Source: Entoloma clypeatum (Eukaryota; Basidiomycota; Agaricomycetes; Agaricales; Entolomataceae). Taken from it: DNA of 64,000 nt. Position 1 is the first letter of the stretch, and every line of letters begins with the position of its first letter. Location: positions 4,464,001-4,528,000 of the forward strand of contig OY751486.1 in the NCBI GenBank assembly GCA_963565915.1, given 5' to 3'. A model generated the notes under the pieces. It worked only from the letters and a program-made list of their open reading frames with translations. It made no database searches and was not told the origin of the DNA. Below, piece by piece: positions 56,337 to 64,000 of this stretch. Made by a program: the position numbers and the translations under genes.

Positions 56337-57635
56337 CTAATAGCCCCTTATGGTGGGGGCTATGTCTTCTGTTTCCATCTCATTGGCCCAGCTGATTCTA
56401 CTCGGTGTTCCTTTGAAAACCGGAATGCGGTGATTCCAGGGGTCCAGTGTCAGAGGCGCTGAGAGCGGCCTTGACGTTGCAGCTTCATTGTGTTGAAGTG
56501 CAGGGACCTCGACGAGGCGAGTTAGATTCTGAGCTGTTGGAGGGACACCAATGCTGTTAGCTAGTGTGCGCGCTCCATCCAGGTCCGTGAAAGGGCCTGG
56601 GCCAGGAATATTACCGATCGCAAGCGATTGGTTGTTCCTTATCCTCCAGTCGGTGGATGATGAGGGGTGCGGAGTGAAGATAGACCCATTTCCGTAAATG
56701 ACTGTGCCGGGTAAGGTCTGGATTGGAAGCTGCCCATCAGGGGCGTTATCCATGGTAGAGGAGGCAAAATGCGCCTTCTCTTTACCTTTCCAGGGTCCTT
56801 TGCCCTTGGTCTTCCCGGCGGAAGTTCCACGTCCCTTGCCTTTCCAGGGCTTGGAGTGCTGATGCGAATGCTGCTGGTTAGCAGCCGGTCCTTCCGAAGA
56901 TCCCTGAGAGGGTCCAGTGCAAGGCTGGTACTTCGGGGGGTTGGGCCGAGCGCGTTTTACCGCAGAAATCTTATTCGCGTGAGCACCTCCTTGGGACTGT
57001 GGAGCGTGCGGGTTTTTACGGAAGTATTCCGAGCGTACCTGCTTGATTACTTTCCCGATTTCGAGTACAGTAGACTGATTGCCGCCAGGCGCCACATAGT
57101 GTACCGCATCAAAAAGGATGCTGTGTACTAGACCATCATAGCCCTGAGGCAGTCCATTCAGGATCATCATGATCCGGACGAACTTGGGGATGTCTATGTG
57201 GTTGTGCTCGAGTCGTTGAAAAAGGGTCTGCATCTTATCGATGCCAGATAAAGGATCAGCAGGAGAAAGAGAGGTGCGGAGGAGTTGCTGAAAATCAGCA
57301 AAAACGGTGGACGGGCCGACCGTGGACAGTTTAGTGGCGATCAGGTCCCACATATCCTTGGAGGTTTTAGCTCCCTTGATGTGATGGACAAGAGAGTCCG
57401 AAATGGACATCTGAATTAGGCCTTGGGCCTGATCGTCCTGTTCATGCCAAGTGTTTAACTTGTCTTGGAAATCTGTCTCTTTAGGGTCAGCCGGGATCTT
57501 TTTATCGCCGGTGACGATCCTCCACACTTTAGCTGCCTTCAAGTAGGCGCTCATCTTCTCCTGATAGATGGAGAAGTTTGTGGTGGTGAGTTTGGGAACG
57601 GAGGAAGTGAGGTCGAGTTTCGAGTTTGAAGACAT
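56337..57635 (-). CDS. gag: Gag of copia E
   Basis: Starts MSSNSKLDLTSSVPKLTTTN; an upstream in-frame ATG at 57668 exists but the later one fits the family better. Copia-type gag (YQEKMSAYLKAAKVWRIVTG near residue 25; HIKGAKTSKDMWDLIATKL near 90) ends in a Gly/Lys-rich basic region (GKGRGTSAGKTKGKGPWKGK) rather than a CCHC knuckle. It terminates at a TAG directly in frame with pol. About 432 aa. Closely related in layout to the gag part of F. Confidence 0.88.
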   Translation of the reverse strand: MSSNSKLDLTSSVPKLTTTNFSIYQEKMSAYLKAAKVWRIVTGDKKIPADPKETDFQDKLNTWHEQDDQAQGLIQMSISDSLVHHIKGAKTSKDMWDLIATKLSTVGPSTVFADFQQLLRTSLSPADPLSGIDKMQTLFQRLEHNHIDIPKFVRIMMILNGLPQGYDGLVHSILFDAVHYVAPGGNQSTVLEIGKVIKQVRSEYFRKNPHAPQSQGGAHANKISAVKRARPNPPKYQPCTGPSQGSSEGPAANQQHSHQHSKPWKGKGRGTSAGKTKGKGPWKGKEKAHFASSTMDNAPDGQLPIQTLPGTVIYGNGSIFTPHPSSSTDWRIRNNQSLAIGNIPGPGPFTDLDGARTLANSIGVPPTAQNLTRLVEVPALQHNEAATSRPLSAPLTLDPWNHRIPVFKGTPSRISWANEMETEDIAPTIRGY

Positions 57636-57724
57636 GATGATGCTGTGAAACATAAATAGAGTCAGCATATGTTATATCGAAAAAGCGCATCAGAAAATAA
57701 ATAGACGAGCTGCCTTGTCAATCA

Positions 57725-58561
57725 TCATTCTTCGTTCTCTGTTTGGTCTAGTGGTAGCATATGAAATGCCATTACTAATTCTACCCAATCGTCATGTGCG
57801 CCCTGAGTGCGATGTTGCCCACAGGTGCAAGATCCTCCTTGAATAGGGAGCATGACTTCATTCGCTCTGTTCGCCGCCTCAATTAAGGGGTCATTATCCG
57901 GCAACCAAACTTGTCGGGTCGGAGGCGAAAGAGGAGGTGCTCCGTGTGCTTCAGGGATGGTCCCATCATCAACATACACGGGCGGAGGATCCGTGGGATC
58001 TCCATCTTGGGTAGGTACCACAACAGGTACCTCAGTACGGCGATTGCGCCGTCTGCGGTTTAGAACTCGAGCCCTTGCTGTTCCTGCATCACACGTTGTA
58101 CATGAGTAGTCAAAAGTGGTGTTGTCTATGCAATGCCTCGGGCAATGCTGACTGTCAACAACAAGTTGTCGACACACCCCGCATCGTGCAACAATGCGTC
58201 CATTGTCATCAAGACCTGAAGGGACTGAGCCCTGTGCCGTTGGCACCATATGGACTTGCTCTTGTGATACGATCATTGTAACAGGGATTCTCTCTAGTAA
58301 TCGATCAAGAATGACCCACTGAAAGGTACATTCAATACCTCGAACACTGCGAGGTTCACCGTTAAGGGAACCATCGAGCTCAATGTATTCGATACTGAGG
58401 AAACCAGTCTCCAGGCTAGCATACAAAGCGGATGCTGCCAATAATAGCGCAAAAGCTAAGATACTCAGAGCATGCGGCGCTAGGGCCGGGGCCCATAACC
58501 TAATGAAGTAACCGACATAGGCAGCCCAAAGGGCGCTCAAGATGTAACGGTACGAAGGCAT
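57725..58561 (-). CDS. ORF0 of copia E: LTR-initiated membrane-type Cys-rich protein
   Basis: 278 aa, first ATG of the transcript, starting in the 5' LTR and reading through the primer site before gag. Residues 1-60 contain two hydrophobic segments (YILSALWAAYVGYFI and ALSILAFALLLAASALYASL) separated by the primer-site-encoded RLWAPALAPH, so a membrane hairpin is likely. Cysteine pairs follow: CGVC near residue 129, CPRHC near 140, CTTC near 154, a basic stretch RVLNRRRRNRRTE, and a late CTCGQH. No family recognised. It ends about 90 nt before the gag ATG (57635). The N-terminus is conserved in the independent solo LTR at 40556. A role in particle assembly, membrane targeting or cleavage of host processes cannot be chosen from sequence. 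Confidence 0.68.
   Translation of the reverse strand: MPSYRYILSALWAAYVGYFIRLWAPALAPHALSILAFALLLAASALYASLETGFLSIEYIELDGSLNGEPRSVRGIECTFQWVILDRLLERIPVTMIVSQEQVHMVPTAQGSVPSGLDDNGRIVARCGVCRQLVVDSQHCPRHCIDNTTFDYSCTTCDAGTARARVLNRRRRNRRTEVPVVVPTQDGDPTDPPPVYVDDGTIPEAHGAPPLSPPTRQVWLPDNDPLIEAANRANEVMLPIQGGSCTCGQHRTQGAHDDWVELVMAFHMLPLDQTENEE
58488..58500 (-). promoter_or_regulatory. Initiator tRNA-Met (half-tRNA) primer site of copia E
   Basis: GGTTATGGGCCCC on the minus strand follows the LTR with no gap. In E these bases are also translated as part of ORF0 (RLWAP). Confidence 0.75.
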
Positions 58562-58849
58562 GAAGGAAGCTCAACTAACCTGGTTAAGAGTAACTAAAGG
58601 AATTCTAGAAGCTGTACTAGCTTGTTAGTTAACTCAAAGAACTGGGGTGTTCAAGAAGTTAGGATTCACCGTACTAAATACATGGGTATTTATACTAATC
58701 CAATATGCGCACGGACCATTGTACAAACAATACATAAACAAGTCATGCGTCCGTGGTTATACCATAAACTCACATATATGGTAATAGTGACTTATAGTCA
58801 CTTCCTGTGACAAGCACATAGTGCGACATATCTGGCAATATGTTCAACA
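58501..58849 (-). repeat. 5' LTR of copia E
   Basis: 349 bp with a minus-strand TATA box (TATAAATA, 58694-58687). The ORF0 start codon (58561) lies in its transcribed part, with no earlier ATG between the expected start site and that position. Confidence 0.95.
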
Positions 58850-58854
58850 GATCT

Positions 58855-59767
58855 GCTGGCCACACAGATTGTCATCAAGCTTACCAATACCAGCACAGCC
58901 GTACACTGTGCCCCCCTCATTCACTTCGCCACTACCTGGCCCATGCACTCGCGCCTGCTTTTTCCCAATTTGGTTGGCACAGCCATCAGATTTGTTGATG
59001 CTGATATTTGACGGTTTGGAATTCCACGGCATTTAATGCATGCCCACCATCAATAGTCAGACCCTTGTGATCGTCGCTCTCAAATAGTGTCCCCCACCTC
59101 TCCCACGCTCCGATCACACATCAAAACCTCCTCCTACCTCCCCACCTTCTTTCCCTCATGCCTCCCACTTATTATAGGCCTCAATAGTTGATACCTTACT
59201 CCTATAAGAGGTGCTATGGACTATGGGTAAGCTCCCTCACCCTCCTGGGGCCTCCCTGTACATAATACTGAACTACCACCTCCCCCTCCCTTATCTAGCA
59301 TCTTATATAATGTTGTAGATACTTGTACATAGCTTTCAAAATGTAATATGGTGTAATATAATACATTTTGAGACTCCCCCTTGGCCTGGAAGTGATGATA
59401 TAAGCAAAAAAGCGAATAAAAAGTGAGGGGAGAAGGAGGAGCACATACCCCCTCATGGGATTCTGAGGTCCCCACCCCATCGCATTTTTCCCCACTTCAT
59501 TGTATTATATACTATGGTCTAGGGACACATGTGGGGGGGGGGGGGGGGGTATAGCATTGGAGAAACCAAGTGTAATTAGCAAAAATGGGCTTGTATGAGT
59601 ATGGGTATCTACACATAGTTAGATGACCTAGGATTGTCAGGGCAGGTGTTCCCAGAGGTAACCATATGTATATAGGTCTCCAAGCGTCGGTAGTACGATA
59701 TCTGGGGTGTGTACATCAGGTAGAAATAAGCTAGATATTGGGGGGATGTCAAAAAAGCGCATTTCTA
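58855..59767. other. Spacer between copia E and gypsy H
   Basis: No gene recognised. A run of 17 G at 59533-59549 stands out. The rest is unremarkable, with T- and C-rich stretches near 59090-59290. Confidence 0.5.
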
Positions 59768-59772
59768 CCTAG

Positions 59773-60245
59773 TGTTACATTCCGATCAATTCCGACGATT
59801 TCCGACCAATCCCAACACCTCCAACACCTCCAACATTTTGACTAATACTTATTATGCATACTTACTGTTATGAATCTCGTTACTACGTACATTACTTACA
59901 TCCGACCATTTTACTTATATTAAGAATCTCCGACAGCCACTCGTTATCCGACTCCGACAAAGCCACACGTCCTCCGACATCGTATTTAAACTTATGTAGA
60001 ATCGTGTATTAGCTTCAGTTTGAATATCAACTTAGATTCAACATCTTACCTCCCATCCTCTTTCCGACTCTTAACTTGAGTCCGACCTCCGATCCTCCGA
60101 AATAAGGACACCGACGTATTAGCGAGGGCACAACACACAAGTTGAAGCCAAGTCCTTGCCCCTACGTCGCACATGCTCTGACCACGCTCCGACCCTCCGA
60201 CGCGTCTGATGTAGCTCCGATGTTTTTGTCGATCAGTTCTTAACA
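59773..60245 (+). repeat. 5' LTR of element H
   Basis: TGTTACATTCCG...GTTCTTAACA, 473 bp, TCCGAC-rich. TATA-like TATTTAAA at 59983; self-primer CAGTTTGAATAT at 60016-60027. Confidence 0.95.
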
Positions 60246-60247
60246 GT

Positions 60248-60259
60248 ATATTCAAACTG
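60248..60259 (+). promoter_or_regulatory. Self-priming primer-binding site of element H
   Basis: ATATTCAAACTG begins 2 nt after the LTR end and is the exact complement of CAGTTTGAATAT at 60016-60027, 33 nt past the TATA-like box. Confidence 0.75.
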
Positions 60260-60291
60260 CCACTCGCTTATCCGTATTTCAAATTCCAGTT

Positions 60292-60378
60292 ATGGCAGCC
60301 CGCACCACTCAGAACTCCCGTGCAGCAGCAGCCGCGGCAGAAGCTTCAAACCTGCAGGACACCAGGGCGTCGTTTCTA
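60292..60378 (+). pseudogene. Gag N-terminal stub of element H
   Basis: ATG at 60292 gives MAARTTQNSRAAAAAAEAS and then meets the deletion junction near 60378, after which the sense frame changes to pol. It resembles the Ala/Arg/Thr-rich start of D gag. Confidence 0.6.
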
Positions 60379-60382
60379 CATA

Positions 60383-61939
60383 TGTTCCAAGATCTTTTCG
60401 CAAGAACAGCTCTCCGCTTCAGTTCGCGCGACTCAACTCCTTGAGCCCGTCCTCTGTGCAACCATTATCATGGACACAGAAAAGCTTCACCATGACATAC
60501 TCACAGCACTCCCTTCTGACACTCTTTACGACACTCTTTCTAAAGATCCTAAACCCCGCTGGTCTCTCAACCCCAATGGTTTCCTCCGACATGACGATCA
60601 GATATATGTTCCATACTCCGACAACCTCCGACTCCGAGTCCTACAGCACAAGCACAATCATATGCTTGCTGGACACCCGGGTCAGAGCAAGATGCTCGGT
60701 CTCATTCAGCGCGGTTGCGCCTGGCCCGGAATTCGAGATTTCGTCAAACACTATTGCAAGTCATGTACCACTTGCATGTGATTGAAGCCACAAAGACACA
60801 AGCCTTACAGCCTACTCAAACAGCTCCTGATCCCCGAACGTCCTTGGAATTCTATCTCAATGGATTTCATCGAGACCCTTCCGACCTCCAACAACTTTGA
60901 CTCCATCCTCGTTATCGTTGACCGATTGATGAAGCAAAGTATCTTCATTCCGACAACCATTCACTGCACCTCTGAAGACCTTGCCATACTCTTTGTATTG
61001 CATGTCTTCTCTAAACACAGCGTCCCCAAACATGTCACCTCTGACCGTGGCCCCAAATTCGTCTCCCGATTCTTCCGATCTCTCGGAAAGGCTCTAAACA
61101 TGACCCTCCACTTCACCTCCGGTTACCACCCCGAAGGCGATGGCCAAACCAAACGCACTAACCAAACCCTCGAACAGTACTTGCGGATATTCTGCAATTA
61201 CCAACAGGACAACTGGTCCGCTCTCCTTCTGATTGCGGAGTTCGCATACAACAATGCACCTAGTGCTACCACTGGCATATACCCCTTCTTTGCTAACAAG
61301 GGTTACCATCCAAACATTACTGTTCACCTGGAACGAGACCTTGCCTCTTCCTGAGCCCGATCCTTTGTGACTGACTTAGACAAACTTCACCAAGAACTGA
61401 AATCCACCATCTCCGACACTCAACGACGTTACCAAAAGTCCTCCAACAATAATCGGATTGCAGCTCCGACGTTCTCTGTTGGACAACAGGTTTTCGTCAA
61501 AGCACAGTTCTTCCGCACAACATGCCCATCCAAGAAACTCTCAGAAAAGTACTTGGGACCATATGAGATCATTGCACAACCCGGCACACACTCCTTTACC
61601 CTCCAACTCCCCAACACATTCCGCGGAGTTCACCCCATCTACCACATCTCCATGCTTGAACCCGCAACTCCGAACACCATTCTGAATCGGACCCAACCTC
61701 CGCCTCCTCCGATTGACATCGACGGAGAACTTGAGTACGAGATCGCTGAAATAGTCGACTCAAAGATCGACCGACGATGTAGCTGCAAGCTACTATATTT
61801 CGTCCGTTGGTTAGGATATGAAAACACTGATGAAGAATTCTCTTGGCTACCAGCCAATGAATTGGAAAACACCCCTGAGCTTGTCTCTGACTTTCACTCC
61901 GCTTATCCCGACAAACTGGGTCCGCTCACATCGCTCTGA
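60383..61939 (+). pseudogene. Integrase and chromodomain-like end of element H pol
   Basis: One frame with two TGA stops (60779-60781 and 61352-61354). It begins after RNase H (FSQEQLSASVRATQLLEPVL), then HHCC (HKHNHMLAGHPGQ, CKSCTTC), integrase core (MDFIETLP Asp; SDRGPKF Asp; the catalytic Glu region reads GQTKRTNQT, so the Glu is Lys), GPF/Y-type region and chromodomain-like LYFVRWLGYENTDEEFSWLP. Both TGA stand where D has or suggests Arg. Catalytically dead. Confidence 0.85.
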
Positions 61940-61966
61940 AACAAGAAAAACAAGTACTATTACTAT

Positions 61967-62977
61967 CTACTTAGTACGTTGTTTCTTGTTTGACGGACCC
62001 TCCTCCTTGTCCGACTCCGACTCCGACTCCGCCTTCTCCGACAGCTCTGAAATCGACATGTCGGAATCGTCCGACAGCTCCGGCAACTCCAACCTCTTCC
62101 TATTCACAAGATCCTTCCTAATCCTTCTCGCAATCCTCTTCTCCAGTCTCAACTCGTGCGTCTCCTCCGCCGTATCCATCTCCAACTCCGACCCTTCCTC
62201 CGACACCTCCGGCGACTTGGGTTGATACTCGGTGTTCACCGAGCCTTCAACTGCTGTTAGCAGTCGCCTCACCTGCCTCGTCTCCGCCAGTATCATCTTG
62301 AGGACACCCAAGACGGTGTCCTCCGACCCACTCTCCGACGGCATCTCTGACGCCTTTTTCTTCCCCTTAATCACCTTCACCGTTTTCTTCACCTCCTTCA
62401 CCTCCGACTTTCCCTCCGACACTCCGACCTCGCACTTCTTCTTGTCCTTGACACAACCCTTGCAGGACGACTTATTCCTAAAACAAAAGGTTAAAACAGA
62501 AGAGACAAACCAAAGAAGAACTTACTCATCGCGTTCACATTCGACGCCCTTCACAATGCACCTATCACAGGCACCGACCCCAACCCCAACCCCAACTCCC
62601 GACCCCTCTCCGACCGTCACCGTCACCTCCTCTACCTTCCTTTTCTTCGTCACCTTCTTCTTCTTCTTCTTCTTCTTCTCCGCCTGCGGCCCCCCCGACC
62701 CCTTGCTTGACGCGCCTTGCGCAGCGGCCACTTCATTGGCCCTCTTCTGAGCCGCCAGCTCCGACACCCGATGCATCTCCTCCGCTACCCACATCTCCTC
62801 CGCTACCCGCATCTCCTCCGCTAACCGCGCCGCCTCCGCAGCCCTCTCTTCCTCCGCTCTCCGCTCCTCCTCAGCCTTCCTCGCAGCCTCCTCCTCCGCT
62901 GCTCGCTTCTTCGCCTCCACCTCCGCGAGCTTAGCCTGCAGCGCCTCCATCTCCTTTTGAAAATCGGTTGCCGACAT
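61967..62977 (-). CDS. Antisense Zn2Cys6-type coiled-coil protein in element H (2 exons)
   Basis: Minus strand: exon 1 62977-62526, intron 62525-62478 (GTAAGT...TTTTAG, 48 nt), exon 2 62477-61967; 320 aa. Residues 5-85 are a long Glu/Ala/Lys/Arg coiled coil (ALQAKLAEVEAKKRAAEEE), followed by a Lys run and a Gly/Val repeat. Cys137, 140, 147, 156, 159 and 166 fit CX2CX6CX8CX2CX6C. A helical middle (VLGVLKMILAETRQVRRLL) and an acidic Ser/Glu tail ending near SNKK match the layout of the D protein, as do intron phase and position. The frame is open although pol of H is dead, so either it is selected or it is young. An earlier in-frame ATG at 63028 is possible. Confidence 0.72.
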
Positions 62978-63142
62978 ATTGAGGTTTTTTTTGGAAGAGT
63001 TTGAAACGAAAAGAGAATGGGGGAACAAGAAGAAAGAACCACTCGGACGGTATTTTCAACCAACACATCACATGACGCAGTTCACGTGCACCGACCACCT
63101 AGGTCCTTAGGCCTCATGGGTTCGGCCCTAAGGGGGAAATAC

Positions 63143-63615
63143 TGTTACATTCCGATCAATTCCGACGATTTCTGACCAATCCCGACACCTCCGACACCTC
63201 CAACATTTTGACTAATACTTATTATGCATACTTACTGTTATGAATCTCGTTACTACGTACATTACTTACATCCGACCATTTTACTTATATTAAGAATCTC
63301 CGACAGCCACTCGTTATCCGACTCCGACAAAGCCACACGTCCTCCGACATCGTATTTAAACTTATGTAGAATCGTGTATTAGCTTCAGTTTGAATATCAA
63401 CTTAGATTCAACATCTTACCTCCCATCCTCTTTCCGACTCTTAACTTGAGTCCGACCTCTGATCCTCCGAAATAAGGACACCGACGTATTAGCGAGGGCG
63501 CAACACACAAGTTGAAGCCAAGTCCTTGCCCCTACGTCGCACACGCTCCGACCACCCTCTGACCCTCCGACGCGTCCGACGTAGCTCCGACGTTTTTGTC
63601 GATCAGTTCTTAACA
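63143..63615 (+). repeat. 3' LTR of element H
   Basis: 473 bp. It differs from the 5' LTR at 12 positions by eye, 11 of them CG versus TG/CA. Confidence 0.95.
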
Positions 63616-63620
63616 CCTAG

Positions 63621-64000
63621 CACCAGTACTGGCCACTAGATAAATGTTGGGAGGGTCTGAAATGAAGGTTATAATGTATATCTATTGACAGGAAAAGACC
63701 CAAGAGGAATTGGGTAAGTGTGGAAAACAGGGACTGAGGACAACTGTAGTAGCACTTATGTATTTTGTAAGTTTAAGTCGAGATTTGGGCTATTTCTTGC
63801 ACCTGTCGTCTGACCTTTTCATTTTTAAGGTCTGGCCTTTTGCAAGTATCTCATTTGAAGTAATGTCCTACACATTGTATATTTTTGTAATATCTAAAAG
63901 AACTATCAAGAGGATGGCACATTGTAAGGTAATTTGTGTTTTTCCCGAGCCTCAAATGACGCGGATATTGTAATCACGTGATGGAAAGTTCAACTTTCCA
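63621..64000. other. Right flank, no gene seen
   Basis: Short spacer after the H target duplication. One small plus-strand frame (63710-63973) has no recognisable features. Confidence 0.5.

Larger units (their letters stand above)
45940..58849 (-). mobile_element. Copia element E with extra 5' ORF, split by gypsy C
   Basis: Identical-looking 349-bp LTRs at 45940-46288 and 58501-58849, flanked by GATCT (45935-45939 and 58850-58854). Without the C insertion it is about 6.75 kb. Minus-strand order: LTR, tRNA-Met primer site, ORF0, gag, pol, purine tract (gtgagggggag, 46299-46289), LTR. It carries an in-frame TAG between gag and pol and a TAA inside integrase. Identical LTRs imply a recent insertion, and C must have entered later still. 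Confidence 0.95.
59773..63615 (+). mobile_element. Gypsy element H, internally deleted relative of D
   Basis: 3843 bp with 473-bp LTRs and a CCTAG duplication (59768-59772 and 63616-63620). It keeps the primer site, the first codons of gag, the integrase end of pol, the antisense Zn2Cys6-type gene and the purine tract (ctaagggggaaatac). Most of gag, protease, RT and RNase H are missing. It is non-autonomous but was inserted as such or deleted later. Confidence 0.93.

Noticed and set aside
62522..63028. H antisense ORF as a single-exon lysine-rich ORF
   Set aside because: A GTAAGT donor and TTTTAG acceptor join it to a second frame and complete a six-Cys cluster, as in D; the two-exon model is better.
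59773..63615. RIP-type mutation as the cause of LTR changes
   Set aside because: The changes are at CG dinucleotides and not biased to CA-to-TA as in classical RIP; plain methyl-CpG deamination fits better.

Overview
This 64 kb window looks like a transposon-dense stretch of a mushroom-forming basidiomycete (Agaricomycetes) chromosome. The evidence is chromodomain Ty3/gypsy and Ty1/copia elements of fungal type, a Tad-like LINE fragment, hAT elements with 8-bp target duplications, and one host gene rich in introns of about 50 nt with GT-AG borders. I see no rRNA, tRNA or CRISPR. Everything was read by eye; no database search was run.

Layout. (1) 1579-16268 is an old chromodomain gypsy element (A) used as a landing pad. 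A solo LTR sits in its 5' LTR (1790-2473), a 5'-truncated LINE in its gag (3558-5351), a non-autonomous hAT element between gag and protease (5896-13456), and a young gypsy element B (6870-13437) inside that hAT element. A piece of a C-family gypsy replaces most of A's pol (13753-14286). (2) 17040-19650 is a decayed hAT transposase gene, followed by small hAT MITEs and minisatellite. (3) 23849-33972 is a decayed copia element G (minus strand) holding an intact young copia element F (26580-32364). (4) 34157-41773 is gypsy D (minus), with a copia solo LTR in its gag. (5) 43097-45272 is the only convincing host gene, a 14-exon serine carboxypeptidase (peptidase S10). (6) 45940-58849 is copia E (minus), split by an apparently intact gypsy C (46524-52674). 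(7) 59773-63615 is gypsy H, an internally deleted relative of D.

Most interesting points. (a) Gypsy elements B, C, D and H all carry a Tf1/sushi-type self-priming arrangement: 10-12 nt starting 2 nt past the 5' LTR are exactly complementary to LTR sequence lying 32-33 nt downstream of the TATA box. The copia elements E, F and G instead have a primer site matching the anticodon arm of initiator tRNA-Met. (b) D and H each carry, antisense to pol, a spliced gene for a coiled-coil protein with a Zn2Cys6-type cysteine cluster; a single small intron splits the cluster at the same place in both. (c) Other elements carry further accessory ORFs: in E a two-TM, Cys-rich ORF0 that starts inside the LTR and reads through the primer site, and in A and B sense ORFs after pol. 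(d) The leaders of B, C and D contain no ATG at all over 875, 674 and 316 nt. (e) C and D have textbook -1 slippery heptamers at the gag/pol overlap. (f) LTR pairs differ almost only at CpG positions, and many premature stops are TGA at presumed CGA codons, which points to methylated-CpG decay.
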